From Ciborinia camelliae (taxonomy: Eukaryota > Ascomycota > Leotiomycetes > Helotiales > Sclerotiniaceae): 64,000 nucleotides of DNA. The translations under genes were made by a program, and so were the position numbers. The stretch lies in assembly GCA_025890175.1 (NCBI GenBank), contig JANPYM010000004.1:1061134-1125133 (forward strand), in the 5' to 3' direction. The notes beneath the pieces are model-generated. The model was not told the origin of the DNA. It made no database searches and saw nothing but the letters and a program-made list of their open reading frames with translations. Shown piece by piece: positions 44,122-57,089 of the stretch (its first letter is position 1; each line of letters starts with the position of its first letter).

Positions 44122-44651
44122 TTTGAAGCCTACGATGTTTGTTCGTCAAAGTTGTGAGGGATGATATGGAGTCTGTAGATGTTTCGAGATTCAATGTCAA
44201 CTAGTCAGGCTGTGTTTGGATTTAATACTTATTGGAAAGGAGGAAGATATTTTGGGGGGGGCTGTCGTGGACTTGCAGCTTAAATTGTGGAACAAGAAAG
44301 GAAGGGCCGATGAATGGCAGGCAATCATGTGACCTTACAGATTCAGAGCCGAACCGCCCCTGGTGATGGAAAGTATTGAAGGTACTCACGACCACAACCA
44401 CGACCACAACCACAACAACAACGACAACAACAGCCACAACAACAACACAATTCCAGAATCTTAGCCATAGCAATACTATATACTGACAGTATTACAAACC
44501 TCATCGCACAAATTCTTATGCCATTCTTCTGTTTCCTGAAATTAAACATAGGTTCAAAAATCCACATGCATGGATATCATGTGCCTTTTCAAGCAATGAA
44601 CTTTACCCATATGGAATAGTACAAGAGACTTATTAATATTGAAACTTCAAT
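44122..44651. other. Divergent promoter with microsatellite
   Basis: Shared upstream region of the ABM gene (minus) and the DCAF4-like gene (plus), containing an ACAACN array. Confidence 0.45.
44389..44449. repeat. (CCACAA/CAACAA)n trinucleotide-rich microsatellite
   Basis: About 60 bp of CCACAA and CAACAA units; the complementary strand reads as poly-Val or poly-Cys/Gly in spurious frames. Confidence 0.8.
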
Positions 44652-46883
44652 ATGTCACGAGCACCAGCTGAACTTCCTGGATACTATTATGGTACCTTGT
44701 CTGAACATCCTATTATTAATCAGCACTCAACTTACTGAAAACACGTTTAGATAGCGAAAAGAAAAAATATTTTAAAATACAGGCAAATGCACCGTCAAAG
44801 TCTGCATACTCATCTCAAGATGTCAGGAAACGCAAGATTGACGACGAGAACAAAAAAGCACAGTCCTTGAGAGTTCGGCGGAATGTTGGCCGTATCAAGA
44901 GAGCAAGGGTTCTTGAAAGCCCTATTACTGGTGGCTTTTTATCTGTTGGGTTCGGACAATCTGACCTGAACGCTGTTTCTACTTCCGTTTATGCTCAAAA
45001 TCTTATCAGAACTGGCGAGAAATCTTTTCTTCCAGCGCCTGGAGGCGGGCTCTTATTCGCAGCGATGCCCCAAAAGCCCGAGTTGTACGACTCTTCAGTC
45101 CGCTTCACTGCTAGTAAGTTCCATCAAACCTCTTTTCAGGGCCTTCAAAATCATACGATACTTTGGCTGCGATATCAAATAACAATTGGAGGTGGCAACG
45201 TGACTAGCGATTAATCTAAGTGTACTTAGTTGTATACTCATATATGCTATTCCGATCAGTGCACTAGGCTCTCGATCTTTCATGTGTGATCTACTGACTG
45301 AAATTTACCAAGCTTGCGGTCCATTTATTTATAATTATTCAGTTGACTGCGAAGCGGCGGCAGAAAGAGGATGGGCGACAAATGTATTTAGAGGCGTTAC
45401 GAATCCTATCCATAGTCCAGCGGGAATGCTTCTCCACCGCCCTTTTTTACAAAGTTTTACTTCGCGTAAGTCCATTCATCATAAACGCTAGAGCCTTTTA
45501 GTCCCCATAATAAAAGTTTGCCATCTTGAATTCATTCATATACATTTATACCTATGACGGGCGCGCGCTAACCGAGCGTTCAGTCAGTATCAATGAGACT
45601 CATGAACATGTTGCAACGACATGGTCAGGCGCTGCTGCAGATGCGGGAATTGTAATTAGCTTTTGTCCCCCGATTGCTAATGATCCATGTGAGCCATTCT
45701 AGAACTTATCTGAGAACAAATTCGGCAACCGGCTCAATCATTATACAATTTCTCGGCTCAGCCAGACGTTGATACATCCCGTCTATAAACGCAGCTAACA
45801 TAATCTCAGTCCAGGTGCAAAATAATTCACGTGCCCCTATAATCATAGGCCCAGGAGAATCGCGAGGCAATGTTGATATTCTCTCGTCTACCTCAACACC
45901 TCCAAGTTCGCAACTTGTTTTTGTCATGTAAGTTGGCATTTTTCTTTGGCGTATTGATAGAACGCATGCTCCATGCACTAAGCCAAAAGAAACCATATAT
46001 TTGGATGTCTACCCAGCATCTGACCCTCATATAAATTAGTGGTTCGAGCAAAGGCATTCTTCTGATCGACAAAAATTTCGATACATCTTGGATGCAGCGT
46101 CAAGCCTTCGAAGATACAGACAGTCATCCTAGGGATGTATTTGCATTGGAGTTTCTTCCAAATCACAATGATATTCTCCTAACAGGTGAACGAAGAGGTA
46201 TTCTCAACATCATAGATCTCCGACTACCTCGATTTGGGCCCTCGACAGGAAAAATCCAACATACAAGTTGTATCACGCATATCAAGTCTCTCGATGAACA
46301 TCGCATTCTTGTTGCAGGTTGTGCGTCCGATCTTTGCCAGTACGATAAACGGTTCACGAAGCCAAACACTCATCTTGCACCATTGATCAATACTAAAAAT
46401 ATTAATCCCCCTACAACATCTTATCTGACCTACCCAGATTACCAAAACAATGGCAAGATTCATGTCGGACTGGATGTTGATCTTGAACTTGGTATTGTCG
46501 CGGCAGCAGATCATGAATCAAAAATTAGGCTCTTTTCCTTACACGGAGGGCAAGTTCTAAATGGCTTCAATTTTCTCGAAAGACCACCTGACCGCCCCGG
46601 CCCCGATTTGTCAAGACGTGACACTGTACAGGTGAGTTGTATCAAATTTGTACAGGATACACGAAATAAGCCCAAGAGCTTATGGGCGGCAGTTTCAGAC
46701 CATATTGTAAGATTGTCGTTTGACAGGAAGCAGACACCCTCAAGCCCACAGGATTTCTGGCGCTCAAATCTGTACAATATGCACGTGCCCGAACTTGAGG
46801 GAGATGACATCGATCATTCGAGTGGCAATGATCCAATACCCGAGGATGGGGACAATCTAATGCACCGCAATCAAATGACCTAA
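44652..46883 (+). CDS. DCAF4-like WD40 protein (CUL4-DDB1 ligase substrate receptor candidate)
   Basis: Seven exons: 44652-44691, 44751-45113, 45140-45199, 45343-45465, 45584-45688, 45810-45927, 46040-46883; all phases agree, 550 residues. The N-terminus LPGYYYDSEKKKYFKIQ resembles the DCAF4/WDR21 start. A basic stretch (RVRRNVGRIKRARVL) follows. Later exons form WD40 blades: ETHEHVATTWSGAAADAG, QLVFVIGSSKGILLIDKNF, NDILLTGERRGILNIIDLRL, and EHRILVAGCASDLCQYDKR. IIDLRLPR has the Asp-x-Arg of a DWD-type box used for DDB1 docking. The product would present substrates for ubiquitination, probably in the nucleus. The intron 45200-45342 has a weak GTGACT donor, and the 26-nt intron at 45114-45139 is unusually short, so those joins are less certain. 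Confidence 0.78.
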
Positions 46884-47971
46884 AGAAAATCAAATACCCG
46901 AGAGCGACATTTCCTCGGGGCCCATTCTACGTACGTACGATCGTTTCCAGATATCAATGGAGACTAGATGATCAATATGCTGATACTCTTCTCTTCGCGG
47001 CAGTCTTTTTTCCACAACAGTTTCCAACAGCAAGTTAAAATCACACCAGATGCGTCTACACTGCACGGCAAGATATACCGACGGGGCATTTCCAGTGTCT
47101 ATACAATTGACGAGTTCCACTTGGTGCTAATCGGGGCACTGGTCCACTTGGATGATCATATCGAAAGGTCCTCCACATCGTCAACTTTGACACATGGTGT
47201 TTAGGGGTTGGAGTTCAATGAGGAAGTTTGAGGCATGCATGGCTAAACTATCTGGTGATATGGGAGTTAACTGGGAAGAGGCAAAAGGGTTAGAATCAGA
47301 TTCCTCGCGGAGATTCTTCTAGCCAACCTGTTTGTCTTTCAAGCATCACACACGCATTACAATAAAAATAGAACCAAAAAGTAGAAATGTAGAGATAACA
47401 CATCACTCGTTCACATCAAACATAGACCTTAACTCACAAACGCAGACGCAAACGTAGGTATAGTAATTTTGTAGAATTTTAAAATACGGCGTGTGACATG
47501 CACTTTTATTTGCCTGCAAAAAAGCATGCATACTGTACTTGTTCTCAGTTACCAATCTTGTGGTACCCAATCCCGTTCCATTCGTAATGACTTTTCAACA
47601 CTCCACTCCGCTCCAGTTAGCTGTTTCTTTTCTCTTTCTTGTCTCTCCATACAAACATCCACCCTCTACAATACAATCAACCCAACCACCGTAAACGCCT
47701 GTTGTAGCCATCATACAAAAGTTTGACTTGGCCCAAGTCTCAAAAACCCTCCTATTCCTATTAGCTATTTCCTATTGCCGTTTCTGTATATTCACAAGAA
47801 AGTTAAAGTCAAAAATAAATGACATAATACGCCCCAACTCTTCTACGCCTAGAACCTTCCCAAAATAATGGATATATTTGGAATAATATTGGGAATTTCG
47901 TGCCAAGAGGTATCACCTTGCTGCACCCATCTCGTCCACTTTATATAGTGAAGCGTATTAATATTCAGAGT
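46884..47971. other. Convergent 3' intergenic region
   Basis: Between the DCAF4-like gene and the first copy of the HSF-type gene end. The assembly duplication starts within it at 47581. No gene seen. Confidence 0.45.
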
Positions 47972-49314
47972 TTATTGAAGACGTTTTCGTTTGCGGTCTT
48001 CTTCCCGAAGCATCTCCTCCTCGTGTTCTTCTGCGCGTTCCGCTGTTTCTGCTGGATTTAAAATATGTGCCATGCTGCCTCGTCGAGTAGGGGGTCCCGA
48101 ATTATCTCTAAAAATATTCGATAAACCTTTATCCCTGGATCCGCCCCACGACCAGCTGCTAAGATGATCTGTCGTATTTCCGTTCGTATAGGGGGGGAGT
48201 TGTTGGGCGAGACATACTATGTCCTTGCGATGCTCCTGCCAATGAGTAAAAGTTAAAACTGTCACGGATTCGTTGGTCGTCGTTGGTCATGTGTGTTGCT
48301 GTTCTTTTGGGAGATGATGGATAGTGTGATGATGATTGGCCCGACGCGAAGGGGGAGGAGTTCGCTTGCCATCCCAGTTCGTTACGAATATCAGCAGAAG
48401 TGTGGCGGCGTGGCAAATTGGTTGGTGGTGATGTTACGTTCGCAAGAGGGTGGGGTGGAGGGGCGGGTGGTGGCACCTGAGATCTCAGTGAACTTGGTGA
48501 GGATTGTGCCGTACCTGCGCCTCCAATGGAGCCGTACCCTCTGCGAGAATTGAGAGACAAATTAGATGGAACAGGAGGACGATGGAAGTTCTGGCGAGAG
48601 GGGACTCCAAGGAATGATGAACGACGGGGGTCATCTTGGGGTACTTGTCGTGGTGACGGGGGATTATCCAATGACAAGTTTGAGAAATACGGACGGCTTG
48701 AGCAAGTGGGCTCGTTAGGATCTTCCAGGCCTCTGATGGTTTCGATCAGTCGCTGATTCTCGCCCTGCATAGCGATAGCTATGAATCGTTAGCAATCAAG
48801 ATAGTGGCCAGGTGACTACAAAATACATACCATCACGATGAAGAGGCGATTCAGGACTAGCTAAAGAGAGCATCATTCTAGACATGTCGGAATTCAACTG
48901 CACAAAATTAGTCGCCGTCCCTTTATGTTTCAATGGTGCGAAAAGGTACCTGAAGGGTACGAGATAAAGTGTCCATCACAATCTGGTTTCTAACGTGGAG
49001 AAATTGAGAGGTCTCGTCATTTCTCGCGAGTCTAGCATGCATATCATATAAAGTATGTTCCAATTGTGTCAATCTAGACTCTGTTGATTCTTGAATTGAT
49101 TGAATTGGTTCGGCCGGAGTTCCTGGTTGCGAAAGCGGCGGCTTGGGGGCAGAGTATGATTCTCGATGAACCAAAGCATGTCGCGAAGCCCGTCGTTTGA
49201 TTTCTCGTAAACTTACAAGGTCTCCACGCCTGAAGCTATTGAGACCGTGTTTGAACTCCCATAGCGGCGTTTCTGGAGCATTTTGATGGAAGACGTCACT
49301 GACTGCATTTCTAT
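47581..49314. repeat. Direct duplication flanking an assembly gap, copy 1
   Basis: Apparently identical to 49325-51057 apart from one extra G in a homopolymer (seven G at 48191-48197 against six at 49935-49940). It ends at the N run. Interpreted as the right end of one contig that overlaps the left end of the next. Confidence 0.95.
47972..49302 (-). pseudogene. Artefactual partial copy of the HSF-type regulator gene
   Basis: Holds the counterparts of exons 4-6 of the complete gene at 49716-51706 (48950-49302, 48831-48897, 47972-48778). The extra G at 48191-48197 breaks the last exon, and the 5' exons are missing because the contig stops at the gap. It is not a biological pseudogene: position, near-identity and the abutting N run point to unmerged contig ends. 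Confidence 0.88.
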
Positions 49315-49324
49315 NNNNNNNNNN
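49315..49324. other. Assembly gap (10 N)
   Basis: Ten ambiguous bases separate the two copies of the duplicated segment. The real gap size is probably negative, i.e. an overlap of ~1.73 kb. Confidence 0.97.
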
Positions 49325-51057
49325 TTCGTAATGACTTTTCAACACTCCACTCCGCTCCAGTTAGCTGTTTCTTTTCTCTTTCTTGTCTCTCCATACAAAC
49401 ATCCACCCTCTACAATACAATCAACCCAACCACCGTAAACGCCTGTTGTAGCCATCATACAAAAGTTTGACTTGGCCCAAGTCTCAAAAACCCTCCTATT
49501 CCTATTAGCTATTTCCTATTGCCGTTTCTGTATATTCACAAGAAAGTTAAAGTCAAAAATAAATGACATAATACGCCCCAACTCTTCTACGCCTAGAACC
49601 TTCCCAAAATAATGGATATATTTGGAATAATATTGGGAATTTCGTGCCAAGAGGTATCACCTTGCTGCACCCATCTCGTCCACTTTATATAGTGAAGCGT
49701 ATTAATATTCAGAGTTTATTGAAGACGTTTTCGTTTGCGGTCTTCTTCCCGAAGCATCTCCTCCTCGTGTTCTTCTGCGCGTTCCGCTGTTTCTGCTGGA
49801 TTTAAAATATGTGCCATGCTGCCTCGTCGAGTAGGGGGTCCCGAATTATCTCTAAAAATATTCGATAAACCTTTATCCCTGGATCCGCCCCACGACCAGC
49901 TGCTAAGATGATCTGTCGTATTTCCGTTCGTATAGGGGGGAGTTGTTGGGCGAGACATACTATGTCCTTGCGATGCTCCTGCCAATGAGTAAAAGTTAAA
50001 ACTGTCACGGATTCGTTGGTCGTCGTTGGTCATGTGTGTTGCTGTTCTTTTGGGAGATGATGGATAGTGTGATGATGATTGGCCCGACGCGAAGGGGGAG
50101 GAGTTCGCTTGCCATCCCAGTTCGTTACGAATATCAGCAGAAGTGTGGCGGCGTGGCAAATTGGTTGGTGGTGATGTTACGTTCGCAAGAGGGTGGGGTG
50201 GAGGGGCGGGTGGTGGCACCTGAGATCTCAGTGAACTTGGTGAGGATTGTGCCGTACCTGCGCCTCCAATGGAGCCGTACCCTCTGCGAGAATTGAGAGA
50301 CAAATTAGATGGAACAGGAGGACGATGGAAGTTCTGGCGAGAGGGGACTCCAAGGAATGATGAACGACGGGGGTCATCTTGGGGTACTTGTCGTGGTGAC
50401 GGGGGATTATCCAATGACAAGTTTGAGAAATACGGACGGCTTGAGCAAGTGGGCTCGTTAGGATCTTCCAGGCCTCTGATGGTTTCGATCAGTCGCTGAT
50501 TCTCGCCCTGCATAGCGATAGCTATGAATCGTTAGCAATCAAGATAGTGGCCAGGTGACTACAAAATACATACCATCACGATGAAGAGGCGATTCAGGAC
50601 TAGCTAAAGAGAGCATCATTCTAGACATGTCGGAATTCAACTGCACAAAATTAGTCGCCGTCCCTTTATGTTTCAATGGTGCGAAAAGGTACCTGAAGGG
50701 TACGAGATAAAGTGTCCATCACAATCTGGTTTCTAACGTGGAGAAATTGAGAGGTCTCGTCATTTCTCGCGAGTCTAGCATGCATATCATATAAAGTATG
50801 TTCCAATTGTGTCAATCTAGACTCTGTTGATTCTTGAATTGATTGAATTGGTTCGGCCGGAGTTCCTGGTTGCGAAAGCGGCGGCTTGGGGGCAGAGTAT
50901 GATTCTCGATGAACCAAAGCATGTCGCGAAGCCCGTCGTTTGATTTCTCGTAAACTTACAAGGTCTCCACGCCTGAAGCTATTGAGACCGTGTTTGAACT
51001 CCCATAGCGGCGTTTCTGGAGCATTTTGATGGAAGACGTCACTGACTGCATTTCTAT
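49325..51057. repeat. Direct duplication flanking an assembly gap, copy 2
   Basis: Second copy of 47581-49314, starting immediately after the N run. This copy continues without a break into the 5' exons of the HSF-type gene and keeps its frame open, so it is the better sequence. Confidence 0.95.
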
Positions 51058-51706
51058 CAGCGGCAGTGACCAATGGGCGAAATTTCTAACCAACCTTTGT
51101 GAAATCCATACATGTTCAATTGTCGTACAAATGAAGAAATGTTTGTGTGTTTGAAATATTGTCTACAATCTATGAGTAAAGGATGCAACTGGGAGGGTTT
51201 TTGACTTACGAGAGAACTTTTGCGAAATCGTTGGATGGTGACATTACAAAGCTGTCCTCGGTAGCGGACCAAGATATAAGATGTCGAATAGTATTATCTT
51301 CCAACATACTGACACACAATCAGTAAATAGACCGGTAATAACTTCTCTCAAGCTCTTACTTGTATAGCTTGTGAATGAATGCAGTTTGCACCACTTTGGC
51401 CCCTTGTGATCCTCCAGCTAGAGCTGCAGCAGCTGCATTGGGAGTTACCAAACTGCCCGAACTAGGTTGATCTCCCCCAATCATATGATCGTGTATGCCG
51501 TTTGTTTCGTTATCGGGACTTGACCTTGAAGGAGGTCCCATCATCGCGGTCGCGGGGAGTGTAACGTCCATTGCGTCGCCCGATGAAACAGAAGTTTGTA
51601 GGGTAGGCTGTTGAATAATTGGAACTGTCCGAGCAGGATTTTGGGCTAGAATGGGGCCATTGATGTAGGGGTGGCGTTGCGATCGATCATCTGTGAGGTC
51701 CATCAT
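49716..51706 (-). CDS. sfl1: HSF-type transcription factor (Sfl1-like)
   Basis: DNA-binding regulator with a heat-shock-factor winged helix. Six exons: 51360-51706, 51210-51308, 51095-51162, 50693-51045, 50574-50640, 49716-50521; 579 residues, phases consistent. The HSF domain covers ~105-210: AFIHKLYNMLEDN, HLISWSATEDSFVM, then the recognition helix YFKHTNISSFVRQLNMYGFHK, then TPLWEFKHGLNSFRRGDL and EIKRRASRH. This wording is closer to fungal Sfl1 repressors than to Hsf1. A helix (TESRLTQLEHTLYDMHARLA) provides oligomerisation. The C-terminal half is Pro/Ser-rich and disordered and ends in a charged EEHEEEMLREEDRKRKR. The start is the first ATG of an ATG-ATG pair; upstream in-frame codons lack ATG. 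Sfl1 proteins repress adhesion and filamentation genes in yeasts; the role here is inference. Confidence 0.9.
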
Positions 51707-52432
51707 CGCGCTACCTGGGAACTTCAATGTATCTCAATCTTTTGTGCAATGTACAAGAATCAAGCTTTCAAGTTGGGCTTGAATTAAAACCAAAGAATGA
51801 AGGCGGCGCGAATGAAAGGCGAAAGGGGAAAAACACACCTCATCGCATGCGAAAGTCAATGGAGCTTTGAATTGCTAGAGATTTTGATGATGATGCTAAG
51901 AATGCCTTCTTTGTCTGATGCTACTTGCTATCCTGCAACTTCCCGAGACACCTCAGCCTCGCTGCACACCAAGATCCAGCAAATGAAAGGAGCTGTAATA
52001 TACGATGGTATGCGACTTGTTATCGAAAAGATCTTGAGTAGGGATGAAAATTGTTTGCGATTTGTCGAATTGATGTAAAGATTTTATGTATAGAAACTAC
52101 CTTGTGTAGTGGAGGTAAGGTACTAGGGAGATGCGGCAAATTATGGATGACGATTCGATTATAGATAGGTAGACAGGCCCACGGGGAGTAATGATATCCG
52201 AAGTACAGCACAGTAGTTTCAATGTGAGGAAAGCTCTATCGCCGTAGGGAAATGGTGGATGTGTAAGTTCTGGCTTCGATAGGAGGGAGGAATCATGAAA
52301 TGAAGATACAAACAAAATCCCAATATAAAAATATACAAAAAATACCAGATGCTGTAATCCGTATATATGTATGTCCTTTTTGTAAGTACAGTAATAAATG
52401 TGAATGTCAAAATGTCCAGATGTCAAGATGTC

Positions 52433-52472
52433 TCTCGAATGGTCGAATGGTCAAATGGTCAAATTGTCAAAT
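52433..52472. repeat. (GGTCAAAT)n short tandem repeat
   Basis: Units of ATGGTCGA/ATGGTCAA, about five copies. Confidence 0.7.
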
Positions 52473-53659
52473 CAATAATAATAATGTAGATCTGGTGGAT
52501 GTGGTAAAGAATGATGAATGATGATAGATGGATGGATGGATCATTCATGGATGGGATGTTTAAACCAGGATGAGCTGGAGCTAGAGCGAAGGTAGCTATT
52601 CCGGATATGAAATTCGAAGCCCCGCTGTGTAGAAAACCTTGGAAGTAATTGATACCTCTAGGGAGAATCTAGATAGACTGACTGTACGGAGGAGTTTACT
52701 AGTAACCTTGAAAGTAGGTAGGATAATAGGTACGTACCTAGGTAGGATAATCGTCTGTCTGTCTGTACAGCTCCCGATATCGCGTTGGCTGACTTGGGTC
52801 ATTCTGGGTATGAAATTTATTAGATTGATTAAATTTGATTAAGAGCTAGTCATTATCTAGTAATAAATTATATTTTCATAAATGAAAGAAAAAGGAAAAG
52901 GAAAAGGAAAATTTGAGAAATTTCGGAAAACTCAAGGTTTACTTGGAAAATGAGAAAATGAGAAGGGAAAAAAGGGGGGAAGGGGGAAGGAGAGGAAGAG
53001 AGGTGAGGTAATAAGTGTAATAAGTGTAAAGTGTAATAATAAGCATAAGGTTGATTTACTTGCTGTACTGTATTATTATTATTATTATATACGGAGTTGA
53101 TGGATATCATGGCATAGTACCTAGGTATCTACCTACCTACCGTTGACAGATTCATTACGGGTTACTGGTACGGACAGTATGTACCTGGTATGTATGTATC
53201 ATTTTCTCATGGGAATCGGATCGAGCAATCTAACATTTCGAATACACATTATTAGTACATATCATTATATATTTCCGACATTCGATTGAACATGCAGAGA
53301 ATTTTCTTTCATTTCTAGAAGCATTTGAACATGAGCTAGCAGAATACTACAGAATACCATTATCCCACGGTAGAAGCAGGAGAGAAGGAAGGGAAGAGGA
53401 TGTGGCGGCTACAGTACATAATTAGGTAGGCTAGGTAAGTGGTCGCCAGGTAGAGCGAACGTTAAAAGCACGCACGGATGGAAGATGGATGGAAGATGGA
53501 TAAGGTTATTAAAGGGGCTATTTTCTATTTTCCCTATTTTCCCTAGGGAGCATGGATGATGGATGGGATGATGGATAATGGATGATGGATCTTTCGTATA
53601 GGTAGGGAGCGAGTCCGAGTATTGCATAAGAAATACGGAGACTTCTTATTATTACCATT

Positions 53660-53750
53660 ATTCATACATTCATTCATCCATCCATATATCCATCCATACA
53701 TTCAACCATACGGAATACATCCATACATCCATATATCCATCCATCCATAC
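53660..53750. repeat. (CATCCATA)n microsatellite
   Basis: Degenerate array of CATC and CATA tetramers over ~90 bp; a related (GGAT)n cluster is at 52526-52555. Confidence 0.75.
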
Positions 53751-55169
53751 TACTCGGTATCTACCCAGTTCATGATTAGGAATCAAATAGGGGGATTTAA
53801 CATCCTTCATGGTTTCGACCCCAAACATACTCGAGAGATCTCAGTACGACTTGGACTGTAGTGCTGAGTGCATGTGTACGTACCATACATTCCTGCCACG
53901 CATAGAGTAGAGTACAGTATGTATACCACAATATAATATATTACTGCATTTAATATCAATAAATTAACCTTTCAGATCTGTTCGTCCTACCGTATCACTC
54001 CAATCCCGAATGGCGCATTGGTCATGAAACAGCTTGGGCACCACAAGCACGGTCAAAATAATAATTTCTGGAGACGGGGTGAGGAGGTGAGGAGGTGACG
54101 AGACGAGGAAAGGTTTGGTTGAAAGTATATCATACGAAGTACTCCTCGTTATGATATTCAAAGAACCTTAAAGAACTGTACTGAGTCCTGGCAGATCTCA
54201 AGGCTCAATACAATTCGGACCAACTGTCTCATACTGTGGTGTGGTGCAGTCGAAGTATCCAACTTGGTCGCATGTGTGAAACGATTTATCTCAAACATGT
54301 TGTGCCGAAACTTCTGCAGGTCCAGATAAAGGCTCCGAAAACGATCTATACCTATAAGGTACAATCTAGTATATAGGTACTGTATTGTATGAACGAACTA
54401 ATATACAAGCCTTGGATTTTCAGTCACAGAATATCAAAGATATAATAAGGTTATATTCTTCGGAAGTACCAGAAGCTGTATTCAAGCTTCGGTCAATAGT
54501 GTAACAACTTTCTGATGCTGTATTATACTGAGAGGGCCGGTAAGTCTCCCGTCATCAAATCATCCGTAAAAGGAAATATTGTTTCTGCTGTTCTCGTTGG
54601 TGGTTTGGTTTGATTCAGCTGGCCAGTGGCTGCCGATATTTATTACATGTACTTGACAGTACCCCCCGTTCCATCAGGTCCTAGAATCTAGAATGTGAGT
54701 GACAGTATAATAAATGACTTGAACAAGAGCTCTAAAGATTGAAAAGGGGGGCTGTGTGCCAAATATGGGATCGAAAGGATATATATTGTATACCTAGTAG
54801 GAAGTATCAATGCCTCGAAAACATCAACTAAGGAAGCTCAATAGCTGGAGGTGTAAAATACCAACGCTAGCTTCCGCGTTTTGGCCTGGTATGCGTCTAT
54901 CGTCTATCCTACGAGAAGATGTATGGTATGCGAATGTGAATGTTCTATCTCAAGTGGAAGCTTAAAAAACATCATTCACGAAAAGCTGATCTCATCTCGG
55001 AATCAATTGTGATTTGCAAGTGTGGATGATCACGTGCCTCGAATCAATTGAACCTTCTTGGTTCGATGGAACTGATTCATTTACAACTACCTAGTAGGTA
55101 CTTCATTTCATTTTACTATCATCAATACATCTCTCATTATCAAACAATTATTGCACACTGCATTATGAT

Positions 55170-57089
55170 ATGGCATTAAACAGTTTAAGTCAGGTACTCA
55201 GAGGCATGAGGCTCGAAGATGGCACGTTAGATACAAACTTGCGTACATCGGCGTAAGTTAGAATGTTTTCTTACTACCTATATTCCACAATTGAGAGAAG
55301 TCAGTATTCTAGATCCTAGTATTGTGGCGGGGACTATAGAATTCCATACATATGAGATAGATCCTAACCATTAAAACAGGATTGCACATCTTCTCAACAA
55401 TCCAAACTTGACATTTGGAGAATTACGCATGTTCAAGGCCCATTTTGATGATATTGACTTTCGTCGTGATCCCATCTCCAAGTTTCCAGTCGAGCTTGTT
55501 GTGAAAGTTGTAGAGTATCTCGATCTAGAGGACTTTATGACTATGCGTAGTGTTTCAACTGAATGGAGAAGAAAATTATATAACCAAAAGGTTTGTGCGG
55601 CGCTACTTCGAATACACTTTCGTGGAGCTTGGGAGAGCGTATACGTGCCGTTAAATGAAAAAGACAGGGAGTTAAGGCTTGAGAGTATATCCTCAGCGTT
55701 CCTTGATATGTGCGCGAAACACCTCAAAAGAAGTCGTGGCAAATGGCATTCCGTATCATCTTACCACTATCCCCAGACCTATGTAAAATCTGTAGGCCAG
55801 ACGTTCCCCCGGGAACGATTCCTATACAACAATGGAAGGGTGGCAATAATAACGGACCATCTCAGAATTCAAGTTGACAACCTTCGGACGCATACTTCGA
55901 TACACTACATGCATGAACAAAGAAGCCCTATCAAAACTTGTATGCTTTCCAACCAATTTCTTATAGCCTACTTTGAACGCCCGTAAGTTTTTCAATACCC
56001 TCAGGAGCGTCTTTGGGACCGTTTATCAATGTTGGATGATTTCTATGCGGGTCGAGATTGAGAGAGCCATGCTGAGCGTTGATGCAAAACAGAAAGCCAC
56101 AGTTCAACGTATGGTCACTTGATACAGAAGCAGACCCCGTTGTTATCCATCTGGAGGGCTTCAATGCAATATTCTCTTCTCATAATAAGCAAATTGCTTT
56201 CGGTAACAAAGACATTCATGTTTGGATTAATGGCCATACCAAAACCCTAGCTGAGCCGAAGTTCGATGCTCCAGACGTTCCAAATGACACTTTGGAATTG
56301 CATCTTTGTGGGTTCATCTTCCACCCTACTGAAAAGAATCATTATTTCGTGTTCTATCAGCCCATTTATCAAGGCCATCCAAAAATTAAACGCATCATTA
56401 TACAGGAGCACATATCAGGTCGACCTCACAAAACATGGCATCAGGATCTTTTATCAAGCGATTTCTCATTTCTCACTGCCACACTTATCGACGACTATGG
56501 CCTTGTCGCACTCAAATCCACGGAGAGTACACGACCTTGTTCGATTCAAACCCCATCACCTTGCAACCATGGGATATCTCAACACACATTCACCACCTTC
56601 AACATCATCACCAAGGAATTTGGAATGCTTGCGAACCATTCCTGGTCCTTCCCGATGGCTCCCACGTCCCCTTGGCCATACTTAGTCTGGAGAGGACAAT
56701 CCATCGAGCTACATTCTGAACGCGCCGAATCTTATAAGGAATACAATCTTCCCTCGATAGCCATTTCAGGAAAGCCATCGTTTGCATTAGTATCTGCAAG
56801 TACTTGCGATCCGTCTACCACCCGGAGAACGCTCGGCTGCGTGGGGGGCGCTTATCTTTCAAACATTAAGCACCGGGCTGCTGCCGCCTTTTGCTTGCCT
56901 TTCGGAGATGAGGTAGAAGTCGAGGTCCCAAATCGACGACGCTCGGAAGGTGTATGGGGTGACGATGACTTTATAGTCTGGAGTGATCAGAACGGATATA
57001 TCGTATGGAATTTTGACCCAGCGGTCACGTTACCCACGATCAATGTAATTAAAGCAAGGTCGTGGGACGGAATTTCCCAGCAGTTTTAG
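55170..57089 (+). CDS. F-box protein
   Basis: Putative substrate receptor of an SCF ubiquitin ligase. Exons 55170-55252, 55380-55982 and 56093-57089 (GTAAGT donors, CTAAC branch, AACAG acceptors) give 560 residues. The F-box is at ~61-105: SKFPVELVVKVVEYLDLEDF then TMRSVSTEWRRKLYN. The remainder looks like a degenerate beta-propeller: repeated strand-rich units such as PQFNVWSLDTEADPVVIHLE, GNKDIHVWINGHTK, and DDDFIVWSDQNGYIVWNFDP carry W near strand ends but no clear WD40 signature. This architecture is common in expanded fungal F-box families whose targets are unknown. The ATG at 55170 is preferred; a second at 55206 is in frame. Confidence 0.85.

Larger units (their letters stand above)
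51707..55169. other. Long intergenic region
   Basis: 3.5 kb between divergent genes (HSF-type on minus, F-box on plus), so it contains both promoters. Rich in GATG/CATC and ACCT microsatellites, with a GATCACGTG box at ~55026. No gene supported. Confidence 0.5.

Noticed and set aside
44222..44567. Poly-Val and Cys/Gly-rich frames on the minus strand
   Set aside because: Translation of the CCACAA/CAACAA microsatellite, not a protein.
47972..49302. A second, truncated HSF-type gene
   Set aside because: Duplicate produced by unmerged contigs at the N gap, not a paralogue.
48293..50499. Plus-strand frames of 76-86 codons in both copies of the duplicated segment
   Set aside because: Antisense shadows of the disordered Pro/Ser-rich C-terminus of the HSF-type regulator.
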